A stretch of DNA of 64,000 nt. It comes from Ectopseudomonas guguanensis. Lineage in GTDB: Bacteria > Pseudomonadota > Gammaproteobacteria > Pseudomonadales > Pseudomonadaceae. Under the pieces are notes generated by a model. The model made no database searches. It saw nothing but the letters and a program-made list of their open reading frames with translations, and was not told the DNA's origin. Position 1 is the stretch's first letter; the number at the start of each line of letters is the position of its first letter. The DNA lies in assembly GCF_900104265.1 (NCBI RefSeq), contig NZ_FNJJ01000007.1, positions 124,131-188,130 on the forward strand, written 5' to 3'. The translations under genes were made by a program, and so were the position numbers. Positions 39,706 through 47,768 of this stretch are shown piece after piece.

Positions 39706-42189
39706 TTACGGCGCCGCCGGCCCGTCCTCGTTGCGATCCAGCGCCACCTGGCGGATCGACAGGCGAATCTCGGCTGGCAGCACGCGCTTGGCGGCGCCTT
39801 CGGCCAGCTCGCTGAGCAGCGGGTGATGGCTGAGCTTGCCGGCTTCGTCCTGGCGCAGCACGCCCTGGTCCAGCAGGCTCTGGATGAAGTGGCGGAATAG
39901 GCTCTTGTCGAAGAACTCCGGCGCGTTCAGGCCGTGCAGGATCGACAGGCGCTGGGCCATGACCGTGCACAGGTCTTCCAGCTCTTCGGCGCTGATCGCG
40001 TTCTGCCCGGCGTTGAGCAGCAGGGCGATGGCCATGTAGAAGCGCTGCAGGGTCTGCGCCACAGAACGCGACAGCAGCGTCAGCAGCACGAACTGGCGCG
40101 AGCTCGGCGCCGGGCGCACGTACACGTCGCCCTCGACCTTGAGCAGGCCCTGCTCGACGAAGGCCGCCAGCCACTGGTCGATCACGCCTTCCAGCTCGCT
40201 CTGTTCCCAGCGGATGAACAGCTCGGACTGCAGATAGGGATACAGCGCGCCGGCGTAGCGCAGGATCTGCTCGCGGCTGATCCGTGCGCTGCTCTGGAAG
40301 AAGCTCGCCAGCAGCGCCGGCAGGGCGAAGATGTGCAGCACGTTGTTGCGGTAGTAGGTCATCAGGACGGCGTTCTGCTCGTCCAGGTAGAGAATCTTGC
40401 CCAGCGCATCCTTCTGCTCGGCCAGCAAATCCATGCCCTTGACGTGCTCGATCAGCGCCGCGCCGTCACCGTCCGGCAAGGTGGTGTGCGGCGAGTAGGG
40501 CACCGCGCGCAGCAGCGCCAGATACAGGTCGAGCACGCGCGCCAGGGCGCGGTCGTCCAGGGCCAGCTTGCTGGTGGACAGCAGCGCCAGGGCCACCAGG
40601 TTGACCGGGTTGATCGAGGCCGCCTCGTTGAGGTGACGCGCCACGCGCTCGCCCAGGCGGTTGGTGGTTTCATTGAGCCAGGCCGGGCGGTACTGCGGGC
40701 CCAGCTCCTGCTGGCGCCAGCCGGGTTGCTGCTGATCGAGGAACTCGGCCAGCTTGATCGGCTCGCCGAAGTTCACCGAGACCTGGCCGAAGCGCTGTTT
40801 GAGCGCGCCGAGTACCTTGAACAGGTCGAAGATCGACTCCTTCTTCTTGCTCGCACCGCGCAGTTCGCCGAGGTAGGTGCGGCCCTCCAGCACGCGCTCG
40901 TAACCGATGTATACCGGCACGAAGACGATGGGCAGGCGATGCGAGCGCAGGAAGCTGCGCAGGGTGATGGCCAGCATGCCGGTCTTCGGCTGCAGCATGC
41001 GCCCGGTGCGCGAGCGCCCGCCCTCGACGAAGTACTCCACCGGGAAACCCTTGCTGAACAGGGTGTGCAGGTATTCGTTGAATACCGCGGTGTACAGCGG
41101 GTTGCCCTTGAAGGTGCGGCGCATGAAGAAGGCGCCGCCACGGCGCAGCAGGCCGCCGATCACCGGCATGTTGAGGTTGATGCCGGCAGCGATGTGCGGC
41201 GGCGTGAGGCCGTTGCGGAACAGCAGGTAGGACAGCAGCAGGTAGTCGATGTGGCTGCGGTGGCAGGGCACGTAGATCACCTCGTGACCCTGGGCTATGT
41301 CGCGCACGCCTTCGACGTTGTGCACCTTGATGCCGTCGTAGATCTTGTTCCAGAACCAGGAAAGCACCAGCTCGAGGAAGCGGATCACCGTGTAGGTGTA
41401 GTCCGAGGCGATCTCGTTGCCGTAGCGCAGCGCCTGGGCTTCGGCTTTCTCCAGGCTGATCTTCTCGCGCTCGGCTTCCTCGGCAATTGCCTGGCGCACC
41501 AGCGGGTCGTGCACCAGGCCCTTGACCAGGTTGCGCCGGTGCGACACGTCCGGGCCGATCACCGCCGCCTTCTGGTTGCGGAAGTGCACGCGCAGGATGC
41601 GATGCACCATGCGCAGGGTGCGCTCCTGGCCCTTGTCCTGCTCGACCAGCTCGCGCAGGTGAATTGGCGTGGAGAACTGCACGCGGGTCTTGCGCCCGAG
41701 AATCAGGATGCTCACCAGCCGGCGCAGGCGCCCGGTCACGGCCCAGCTGTCGGCGAACAGCAGCTTCCAGGCGCTGGTCTCGCGGTCCGGCGACTGCCCC
41801 CAGAACACGCTCACCGGCACGATCTGCGCGTCGTCCACGGCATGCTGGCCGAGGGCGGTGACCACCCGATCGAGGGTCGGCGAGATGCCGCGCTTGTCCT
41901 GACGGCCGAACCAGTCCGGCTCCGGCGTCAGGTAGAAGAAGGCGGCGGGCTCGATGTGTTCCCCGACCGCCACCGGCAACACCGGACGCGGCAGGCCGGC
42001 CTTGGTGCACTCGCGGTCGACCACCGCCAGGTCGCTCACCGAAGGCTGCTGCAACACGTAGAACACCGGCTTGCTGCGGTCGAGCTTGAGGGTGAAGGCG
42101 GACTGGTTGATGGTTTCCGAGCGTACCCAGAGGTACAGCAGGCGGCGCAGCGCGCTAAAGGCCATGCGGCGGAAAGGGGAGCGGGTCAT
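39706..42189 (-). CDS. plsB: Glycerol-3-phosphate 1-O-acyltransferase PlsB
   Basis: An 827-residue inner-membrane acyltransferase, typical length for proteobacterial PlsB. It acylates sn-glycerol-3-phosphate, the first step of phospholipid synthesis. The catalytic H-x4-D motif is in [13 protein letters not shown], and the other acyltransferase blocks are [23 protein letters not shown] and the [13 protein letters not shown] segment. The ATG at 42189 was chosen for its MTRSPFRRM start; 25 residues upstream are possible in frame but lack family character. It is transcribed alone, next to repeats. Confidence 0.96.
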   Translation of the reverse strand: MTRSPFRRMAFSALRRLLYLWVRSETINQSAFTLKLDRSKPVFYVLQQPSVSDLAVVDRECTKAGLPRPVLPVAVGEHIEPAAFFYLTPEPDWFGRQDKRGISPTLDRVVTALGQHAVDDAQIVPVSVFWGQSPDRETSAWKLLFADSWAVTGRLRRLVSILILGRKTRVQFSTPIHLRELVEQDKGQERTLRMVHRILRVHFRNQKAAVIGPDVSHRRNLVKGLVHDPLVRQAIAEEAEREKISLEKAEAQALRYGNEIASDYTYTVIRFLELVLSWFWNKIYDGIKVHNVEGVRDIAQGHEVIYVPCHRSHIDYLLLSYLLFRNGLTPPHIAAGINLNMPVIGGLLRRGGAFFMRRTFKGNPLYTAVFNEYLHTLFSKGFPVEYFVEGGRSRTGRMLQPKTGMLAITLRSFLRSHRLPIVFVPVYIGYERVLEGRTYLGELRGASKKKESIFDLFKVLGALKQRFGQVSVNFGEPIKLAEFLDQQQPGWRQQELGPQYRPAWLNETTNRLGERVARHLNEAASINPVNLVALALLSTSKLALDDRALARVLDLYLALLRAVPYSPHTTLPDGDGAALIEHVKGMDLLAEQKDALGKILYLDEQNAVLMTYYRNNVLHIFALPALLASFFQSSARISREQILRYAGALYPYLQSELFIRWEQSELEGVIDQWLAAFVEQGLLKVEGDVYVRPAPSSRQFVLLTLLSRSVAQTLQRFYMAIALLLNAGQNAISAEELEDLCTVMAQRLSILHGLNAPEFFDKSLFRHFIQSLLDQGVLRQDEAGKLSHHPLLSELAEGAAKRVLPAEIRLSIRQVALDRNEDGPAAP

Positions 42190-42454
42190 ACGGACTCTTG
42201 AGCAGTTAAACGAGCGGATGCTCGGGAAGGGCGCTAGTGTGCCGCAAGCCCGCCTGGCCGGCAAAAAACTCGTGTGTCCAGGCGGTCAGCCCGGCCAGCA
42301 TGTATGCGGCGTATGACGAAAAAACGGTCAACGACTCAGCACCCGTTGACTAACAGAACTACAAGTCGGGTCCCGGGTTCCCGAATGGAATACCAAGTCA
42401 GACTGTTGTCATCGCGTGTTTCGCCTCATGACCTGCTGGTTACGTTGTTACCAG

Positions 42455-42518
42455 GTAGGAGCGAGCTCTGCTCGCGAAGTTTTTGCGCCTGAGGTTCGCG
42501 AGCAGAGCTCGCTCCTAC
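42455..42518. repeat. Perfect 24-bp inverted repeat, REP family GTAGGAGCGAGCTCTGCTCGCGAA
   Basis: The arms 42455-42478 and 42495-42518 are perfectly complementary across 24 bp with a 16-base loop. The ends are GTAG and CTAC as in the other families. The 720-bp stretch from 42190 to 42909 holds only this hairpin, a GTAGGGTG(T/G)GCTTCAG cluster (42563-42605) and the tandem repeat that follows. Confidence 0.92.
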
Positions 42519-42562
42519 AGGTGTCCTTGCAGCCTGGGCCGGGCAGCGATCCGCTTCAGCGT

Positions 42563-42605
42563 TGTAGGGTGTGCTTCAGGGCAGTAGGGTGGGCTTCAGC
42601 CCACC
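42563..42605. repeat. GTAGGGTGGGCTTCAGCCCACC repeat pair
   Basis: GTAGGGTGTGCTTCAGGGC and GTAGGGTGGGCTTCAGCCCACC occur as adjacent direct copies. The same palindrome is part of each 131-bp unit downstream. Confidence 0.8.
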
Positions 42606-42639
42606 AAGTTGTAACGTCGCAATCCAGCTGCTTCAACAC

Positions 42640-42992
42640 GCTGCCCTCACGCCAATTTCATCACCCCCCACTCCAGCCGCGATCACCGCGCACGCCAACA
42701 GACGAATCGGCCGCAATCTTTCCTTGAGCAGTCAGGTAGGGTGGGCTTCAGCCCACCACCTACACCAACACACTCCCCTCACGCCAACTTCATCACCACC
42801 AGACCAGCCGCGATCACCACGCAGGCCAACAGACGAATCGGCCGCAATCTTTCCTTGAGCAGTCAGGTAGGGTGGGCTTCAGCCCACCACCTACACCAAC
42901 AGACTCCCCTCACGCCAATTTCATCATCACCACACCAGCCGCGATCACCACGCACGCCAACAGACGAATCGGCCGCAACCTTTCCTTGAGCA
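42640..42992. repeat. 131-bp tandem triplication of the EamA gene 3' end plus a REP palindrome
   Basis: The last 26 or so codons of the EamA gene (42910 to about 42992) and the following REP palindrome recur at a 131-bp period. Homologous stop-codon positions are 42910, 42779 and about 42647. Copy 2 still encodes LKERLRPIRLLACVVIAAG and ends in MKLA-stop. Copy 1 has a one-base insertion that shifts the frame. Copies 1 and 2 are headless 3' fragments with no start. Confidence 0.92.
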
Positions 42993-43752
42993 GCACCACT
43001 CCCAGCAGCACGGCGAACACCACGCTGGTCTCACGCAAGGCAGAGACCAGCGCCACCGGCGCCTGGGTCATGGCCCAGATCACGATGGTGTAGGCGGCCA
43101 TGGACATCGCCCCTCCGGCCACTCCTCCACGCCAGTGCGGGCCCAGCTGCAGAAAGGCGCGTGGCCCACGGCTGATGGCCAATACAGCCGCCATCACCAC
43201 CCCGTTGACGGTGAACAGCCACAGCGAATAGCTCAGTGCATCGCCATTGGCGCGGGCACCCATGGCGTCGCTCAGGGTATAGCCGGCGATAAACAGTGCC
43301 GTCATCAGCGCACAGGCCAGCATCGCCCCTTGCGGCGCCTGGTGATGCCCACCGCGTATCGCCATCAGCCAGATGCCCAGCACCAGTACCAGCAGCCCCA
43401 GCAGCTGCAGGGCACCGAGCCCGTCATGCAGGAACAGCAGAGAAAGCAGGGCCACCATCAGTGGCGAGCTGCCGCGAGCGATGGGATAGACCTGACCGAG
43501 GTCGCCGTACTGGTAAGCGCGGGCAAGAAAGAAGTTGTAGCCGATGTGCAGCAGCGCCGAGAGCGCGATCCATGGCCAGGCCGAAGCCTGCGGCAGGGCC
43601 ACGAATGGCAAGGCACAAAGCGCCACCAGACCTGCGCCTATCTGGATCAGCGTGGCGGTGAGGAAACGGTCGAGACCGATCTTGAGCAGGGCGTTCCAGC
43701 CGGCATGCAGGGCGGCGGCGGCGATGACGGCGAGAAAGACCGTGGTTTCCAA
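42910..43752 (-). CDS. EamA/DMT-superfamily transporter
   Basis: A 280-residue, ten-helix membrane protein of the drug/metabolite transporter superfamily with the internal duplication of EamA domains. LHIGYNFFLARAYQYGDLGQVYPIARGSSPLMVALLS and ALVSALRETSVVFAVLLGVVLLKERL are typical. The substrate is unknown. The start is proposed as TTG at 43752, because AGAGG lies seven bases upstream; a TTG seven codons further upstream has no ribosome binding site. The 3' end is tandemly repeated downstream. Confidence 0.88.
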   Translation of the reverse strand: METTVFLAVIAAAALHAGWNALLKIGLDRFLTATLIQIGAGLVALCALPFVALPQASAWPWIALSALLHIGYNFFLARAYQYGDLGQVYPIARGSSPLMVALLSLLFLHDGLGALQLLGLLVLVLGIWLMAIRGGHHQAPQGAMLACALMTALFIAGYTLSDAMGARANGDALSYSLWLFTVNGVVMAAVLAISRGPRAFLQLGPHWRGGVAGGAMSMAAYTIVIWAMTQAPVALVSALRETSVVFAVLLGVVLLKERLRPIRLLACVVIAAGVVMMKLA

Positions 43753-43893
43753 TAAGGGCCTCTGACTAGGCAATCAGGTGGTGCTGCTCGAAGCGCAGCA
43801 GCATCGCTGACGCCTGTGACAAAAAGAAGACTACCGGCTAGTCATGGGCAGCGTCGATACAAGCGAACGTACAGTGCCGCTAGCCAGCGCGTA

Positions 43894-44286
43894 TCAGGCC
43901 ATGGCCTGTCGTCGCGCACTCAGCAGATAGAGCAGGGTGAACACGATAACCAGCACGTCCAGAACCACCGCTGCAGCCGCCTTGGCCAGATACGCCTGGC
44001 CGTGAACGATCAGCAGTGACACGAAGACGGCCTTGCTCAGCGCTGCAATCACGGCGCAGAGCGTCCGGTGTCGTGCGTTCAACGCGCCATAGATCAGCAG
44101 TACGCCCATCAGCCCGACCAGTGCCGACCAGCTGCGAATGACCAGAGATTGCAACTGCCCGTCGAAGGACGCGCCGAACATCGACTGCAGCGCCTCCTGC
44201 GGCGCGAACAGACCGTAGAACATGGTGGCGGTAAGCGCGCCGGACACCAGCATCAACCATCTGAAATGACGTGCGATAAGAGCCAT
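43894..44286 (-). CDS. Small four-helix membrane protein of unknown function
   Basis: A 130-residue protein with four hydrophobic segments (WLMLVSGALTATMFYGLF, SLVIRSWSALVGLMGVLLIYGAL, LCAVIAALSKAVFVSLLIV, AAAAVVLDVLVIVFTLLYLL) and a basic end. AAGGAAGGAA lies upstream of the ATG, so translation looks efficient. I do not recognise the family beyond its membrane character. It sits between the EamA gene and the accessory region without close neighbours on the same strand. Confidence 0.75.
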   Translation of the reverse strand: MALIARHFRWLMLVSGALTATMFYGLFAPQEALQSMFGASFDGQLQSLVIRSWSALVGLMGVLLIYGALNARHRTLCAVIAALSKAVFVSLLIVHGQAYLAKAAAAVVLDVLVIVFTLLYLLSARRQAMA

Positions 44287-44456
44287 GGCGGTTCCTTCCT
44301 TTGCGGTGTTGGCGGCATGCAGCTTAGCCTTGAAGCGAGTGCATCACCTGAGATGAAGCAGCAGTCGGGTCATTGCGCTTCAGGCGCCTGCACGCAGCAT
44401 CCCTATATCCTTGCAAGGCTCGTCAGCGCGCCGTGGCGGCATCCCGGCACAGGTGT

Positions 44457-45062
44457 TCATGCATCGCTGAAATCGAAGTACAGGATGTTCGACCAGTTTC
44501 CAAGCCCGAGGCCGTAGAGGCTGGGCATCACATCATGCGCAGGGGGCGCTGGCTCGGGCGTGCGGCCGAGCAGCCTGGACAGGAGGCCGGCGGGTTTGGG
44601 TGGCGCCATGGGAGGTGGCAGTAAGGATTGCAGCGCCCGGTTCATTTCAGGCGCCAGATCGTTCAACTCCTCCAGCAGCGCCAAATTCTGCTCAAGGAGG
44701 GGCGCATCACCCATGTCGAAAATTTCACCGCACTCCAGCACCAGGTACTGATTCTGGTTCTCTGGCTTATGCAGGAACTCGAGGGCTTCGGCAATCAGCG
44801 GCTGAGCTTCAGGCAGGTGTATTTGCGAGAGGAAGCCTTCAAGGTTCTTCACGCCACTGGCGTAATCACCTATCAGGGCGATTTCCTCTGAATTGTCCCA
44901 AATCGAGGAGGGGCAGGTTCTCGGGGCGCCAGAGAGAAGAATCTTGAAAACGATGGGTATGTCGTAGTTCCACTCGGCAATACCAATCAGCTTGCGGCCG
45001 CTGGTCTTGGCGCTCGGCCCGGGAATGACATTGGTGGAGTAGAGATAGCTGCGGTTGGCCAC
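44457..45062 (-). CDS. Conserved hypothetical protein beginning ANRSYLYS
   Basis: About 201 residues, predicted soluble. The GTG at 45062 is proposed as start because the conserved-looking protein sequence begins (M)ANRSYLYSTNVIPG and GGAACG lies upstream. An ATG 25 codons earlier (45137) would add an unrelated-looking N-terminus. The middle is acidic and helical; the C-terminal third contains a proline-rich linker (LLPPPMAPPKPAG, TPEPAPPAHD). No catalytic motif is evident. It follows a broken DUF695 gene and a TPR-like secreted protein on the same strand, and the three may have formed one transcription unit. Confidence 0.65.
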   Translation of the reverse strand: MANRSYLYSTNVIPGPSAKTSGRKLIGIAEWNYDIPIVFKILLSGAPRTCPSSIWDNSEEIALIGDYASGVKNLEGFLSQIHLPEAQPLIAEALEFLHKPENQNQYLVLECGEIFDMGDAPLLEQNLALLEELNDLAPEMNRALQSLLPPPMAPPKPAGLLSRLLGRTPEPAPPAHDVMPSLYGLGLGNWSNILYFDFSDA

Positions 45063-45168
45063 GATGATCGTTCCGATGCTTGTGAGGTGGAGGCAGGTCG
45101 CGCCAGCAAAGGTGGCGAGCCGGTTGCCCTTCGTCATGCAACCGGGTCCGGGGCGTGTGCGGGCAGGC

Positions 45169-45625
45169 TCAGTGCACGGTGCTCATGCTTTGGTGCAGCT
45201 TGGCCAGATCGCTCCAGTCGCGGTCTTCGTAGAAGTTGATCTCGATGGGGTAGACCGGATGATCGATCAGCGCCTCGTTGACGTTGGCCATGAACGCTTC
45301 GCGGTCCGCGATGTAATAGACGAACTCCTTCAGACCGTTGCCGGTTGCCGCCTATCGTCTCCAACCCGTCCTCGAGCCTGATCATTTCCTTGTTGATCTG
45401 CGCTGACGGCAAACCGTTGTTTTCCGATGCCTCGTACTTCCAGGAGATGACCGTCAGCCAGGGCATCTTTTGCTGGATGTTCAGGGGCGGAGCGTCGGCG
45501 ATGAATTTATAGATGATCGGTTTGCCTTCGACCGTTGCTTTGGCGACTGACCAGATGCGTTCTGTGGATACCATGGAAGATGCTCCCGCTAAAAAGAAAC
45601 ACAACAGAAAGAGGGCGATTCTCAT
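45169..45625 (-). pseudogene. DUF695-domain protein disrupted by a 7-bp tandem duplication
   Basis: The frame starts at 45625 with a Sec signal peptide (IALFLLCFFLAGASSM) and reads normally through SAQINKEMIRLEDGLETIGG. It then meets two tandem copies of the 7-mer GTTGCCG (plus strand 45337-45350). Removing one copy restores a frame encoding NGLKEFVYYIADREAFMANV, then YPIEINFYEDRDWSDLAKLH, ending with TGA at 45169. That matches the DUF695 pattern of NGLP, LEDxL and a C-terminal D-x-D-W. The intact protein would be about 149 residues. As sequenced, the frame continues into unrelated basic sequence to 45134. Confidence 0.8.
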
Positions 45626-45680
45626 GATGTTCGGTCATGCCATTGAAGTGAAGCGGTGGACAACTTCCTGAACTCATTGG

Positions 45681-46229
45681 CTATGGATATTTGAGCGTGA
45701 CATTCAACTTTCTGTGGCAATCCCGCGTCTGCGGATCCTGCTCACCCAGCTGTTTGGAGAAGATGTCACAGTCGATCTGCAGATGCTCATTGGCCTGCCG
45801 GTACTGTCTGGACCGGATCATCGCCCACCCCAGGTTGCCATTGGCGATGCCGATATTCAGATGTTCGGCCGGGTAGTGCCGCTCGTCTACTTGCAGCGCT
45901 TTTCGAAGTGATTCCAGACCTTTCTGAAATTGACCATCGAAGACGTAGGCCTGGCCGAGGTACGTCCAGCGGCCACCGAGGTAGGGATCATCGGGATCTA
46001 GGCTGCGATCGACATCTAACGCAGTCTGGAAGTAGGGGATCGACGCCTTGTAATCCTGGCGTTCCAGCAAGCGCATGCCGATCTCGTGGCTCAGAAAGGC
46101 GAGCGATTGCTTGTGCAGGTAATCGTCGGTTTTCTCCAGGTTGTAGCGCTCGATCATCCTGCTCAGCGCCTCATCGGCTAGAGCCCAATGGGGCAGCAGG
46201 CAGATCAGGAAAAATACCACTACGCGCAT
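45681..46229 (-). CDS. Secreted TPR-like repeat protein
   Basis: A 182-residue protein with a Sec signal peptide (VVFFLICLLPHWALAD). Tandem helical repeats follow (IGMRLLERQDYKASIPYFQTAL, YLGQAYVFDGQFQKGLESLRKAL, NLGWAMIRSRQYRQANEHLQ) that match the TPR spacing of about 34 residues. TPR proteins are interaction scaffolds; the partner is unknown. It lies 55 bp upstream of the DUF695 pseudogene on the same strand. Codon use is a little less GC-rich than in the core genome, consistent with an accessory region. Confidence 0.75.
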   Translation of the reverse strand: MRVVVFFLICLLPHWALADEALSRMIERYNLEKTDDYLHKQSLAFLSHEIGMRLLERQDYKASIPYFQTALDVDRSLDPDDPYLGGRWTYLGQAYVFDGQFQKGLESLRKALQVDERHYPAEHLNIGIANGNLGWAMIRSRQYRQANEHLQIDCDIFSKQLGEQDPQTRDCHRKLNVTLKYP

Positions 46230-46664
46230 GCATCATCCTTTTGCATAGCCAAACGGTCAGCCCGCAACGGGCGGTGCGATTACCAAGCGCTGTGGGTAGG
46301 AAGCTATTCCATTTCCAGGGGCTGTGTCCACGCCGACTCGACGCCGCGTTTCAGACCCCGCTTGTCGCCCGAGCTTCCTGCGAAGTTAGATGCTCGGTAC
46401 TCGAGTGTCTTGGAATCGTCGCAGTTCTCGGTTGTGGTGAATCGCGAAGCGCTCGGAACAGGCGAGTCCTGCAGCGGAACAAGGTCTTGATCGTCGTGAT
46501 CGATTGAACGCTTGGCCTCCGCTGCGCGAACTACAGAATGGCCAAGACGGTAGCGCCCAGAACAGGCCGGATATACGAATGCAACCGCGCTGACGACAGG
46601 TGCAAAAGCAAAGCTTTACTCACTACTTGTGGGGAGAGTCCATATACCTATTTTTATGCGGTTG
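46230..46664. other. Intergenic region at the edge of the cassette array
   Basis: About 435 bp without a supportable gene. Overlapping open frames on the plus strand (45908-46507 and 46188-46490) have no ribosome binding site and no protein-like composition. Base composition falls from GC-rich to AT-rich near 46600, marking the boundary of the imported segment. A core-like GTTAAAT (46663-46669) touches the HNH stop codon, but a matching second half is not convincing. Confidence 0.5.
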
Positions 46665-46979
46665 TTAAATACCGTTGGATAATGCCTGCTGGATTATTGG
46701 TGCTACTGATTCACTCGTAATTTGACGATCAATACAGTATTTTGAAAGAAGCCATTCGGATAGCTGTCTCTGCCCTTTGCTTGCATTGCATGAGTAGCAG
46801 CATAGAGCAATGTTTTCTCTGGTTATGATATTCGCGTCATTTATGATGTGTTCCCAGCTGGCGCAAGTTTTCTTCGAAGTCTTAGCGGTAGTAAAAGCAG
46901 TGCCGCAATAAACGCAACTCTTGTCCCGTGCGCGGACTTCTTTTTCAAGTCGGCTTGGAATGTTCCAACTATTTGCCAT
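46665..46979 (-). CDS. HNH endonuclease domain protein (gene-cassette gene)
   Basis: A 104-residue protein. C22-x2-C25 and C61-x2-C64 form the zinc knuckles, WEHIIND supplies the HNH histidine at about 44, and NIALCCYSCNASKG is the typical HNH end. It is probably a DNA nuclease. It is AT-rich relative to the chromosome. The ATG lies 22 bases after the end of an attC-like site, with AGGAAAG between, exactly how cassette genes are placed in an integron array. There is no methylase or immunity partner alongside. Confidence 0.85.
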   Translation of the reverse strand: MANSWNIPSRLEKEVRARDKSCVYCGTAFTTAKTSKKTCASWEHIINDANIITRENIALCCYSCNASKGQRQLSEWLLSKYCIDRQITSESVAPIIQQALSNGI

Positions 46980-47000
46980 GCTGATTCTTTCCTTGTTTAC

Positions 47001-47059
47001 GCATAACGCCTCAAGAACCGGCGCCGCTTTTGGCGTCCGGGTTGCTTGAATTGTTATGT
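47001..47059 (-). other. attC-like integron recombination site
   Basis: On the minus strand the site reads ACATAAC (R'') - AATTCAAG - CAACCCGGACGCC - AAAAGC - GGCGCCGGTT - CTTGAGG - GTTATGC (R'). The arms pair imperfectly over 59 bp, with core sites of the AAC...GTT type at the ends. This layout matches canonical attC sites such as that of aadA. It lies between the membrane-protein gene, whose stop it contains, and the HNH gene. Confidence 0.8.
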
Positions 47060-47616
47060 TCTATTACTTGACCATTTGTGATAGCCTGAATCTCTCTCGC
47101 TATATCTTCGGCACTCGGTGAAGTGAGAGTAAAATAAAAGCTGATAGCTCCTACAACAAAGCTGATAATAGTTACGACGTAAGCTCTGTTTGTTTGCTTT
47201 TTTAGCTTTTCCTGTTCAGATTTTTGCTCCACATACTTGCTTAGTACGCCCAAAATAGGAGCGAGAAGATGTTTGTCGCTATCCTCATCAGAAGCCTCGG
47301 CAATTTTAGTAAGCCTTGCTAGAGAGGGTTTAACTTCATCAGGCATATCGTCGAAAGGTTCCTCTGATTCAATTTCCTGAACAAGCTTTTTAAGGCTCTC
47401 AAACGTTTCCTTGTTATCTGCTTCTCGAAAGATTTTATAAATCACTTTTCTAGACTGAAATGCGGTAAGGTCAAATGATTTCCCAATATTGACAACGTCT
47501 TTTGCTGAAAGCTGTATCCCAGAGGCCATCTTTGCATGAACATTCTTTTGCATGGCATCCGCATTTTTTCTTGTTTGGATGGTTAGCCAAGACATAAAGA
47601 TCGTAAAAGCGATCAT
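47011..47616 (-). CDS. Cassette-encoded two-TM protein of unknown function
   Basis: A 201-residue protein as read from the ATG at 47616. An N-terminal hydrophobic segment (MIAFTIFMSWLTI) is followed by a charged helical region, and a second membrane helix lies near the C-terminus (AYVVTIISFVVGAISFYF). The sequence is AT-rich. The N-terminus looks truncated: reading upstream in the same frame gives more hydrophobic residues but no start. The ATG at 47668 with GGAG five bases before it is in another frame, separated by a run of seven T. One T fewer would fuse them into a complete transmembrane start. The family is unknown. Confidence 0.65.
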   Translation of the reverse strand: MIAFTIFMSWLTIQTRKNADAMQKNVHAKMASGIQLSAKDVVNIGKSFDLTAFQSRKVIYKIFREADNKETFESLKKLVQEIESEEPFDDMPDEVKPSLARLTKIAEASDEDSDKHLLAPILGVLSKYVEQKSEQEKLKKQTNRAYVVTIISFVVGAISFYFTLTSPSAEDIAREIQAITNGQVIEHNNSSNPDAKSGAGS

Positions 47617-47692
47617 TATGAGAATATAGCTTCCAGTTACAACAATATTGAAAAAAACTAAAATCCATTAAAACTCCGATTTTTGCTCAAGA

Positions 47693-47768
47693 ACATAACG
47701 TTTGGTTAAGGGGCGGGCTTTAGCCCGTCCCAGTGAGCGAAGCGAGCGATATGAAACACTTGTTGTAC
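47693..47768 (-). other. attC-like site, longer variant
   Basis: On the minus strand GTACAAC directly follows the stop codon of the Doc gene and GTTATGT ends the site 76 bp later. Between them are AAGTGTTT and CCAAACG (partly complementary) and internal hairpins (CGCTCGCTTCGCTCAC, GGGACGGGCTAAAGCCCGCCCC). Core sequences fit the GTTRTRY form shared by the neighbouring sites. The next gene starts about 25 bases after it. Pairing of the outer arms is weaker than in the 47001 site. Confidence 0.6.

Noticed and set aside
39934..42201. A 755-codon frame antisense to plsB
   Set aside because: Same GC-bias artefact; composition is dominated by Gln, Val, Ala and His and there is no recognised motif.
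42640..42992. A possible CRISPR array, because of regularly spaced repeats
   Set aside because: The repeated unit is 131 bp, contains coding sequence from the adjacent gene, and has no unique spacers.
45134..45336. The C-terminal part of the uninterrupted frame reading past the 7-bp duplication
   Set aside because: It is Arg/Gly/His-rich and unlike the family, whereas the alternative frame gives a coherent DUF695 end.
45908..46507. Plus-strand open frames (about 100-200 codons) at the edge of the cassette region
   Set aside because: No ribosome binding site, biased composition, and partial overlap with the TPR-like gene on the other strand.
46579..46669. A fourth attC site after the HNH gene (GTTAAAT ... 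ATGCAAC cores)
   Set aside because: The inner arms do not pair convincingly and the core differs from the GTTRTRY form of the other sites.
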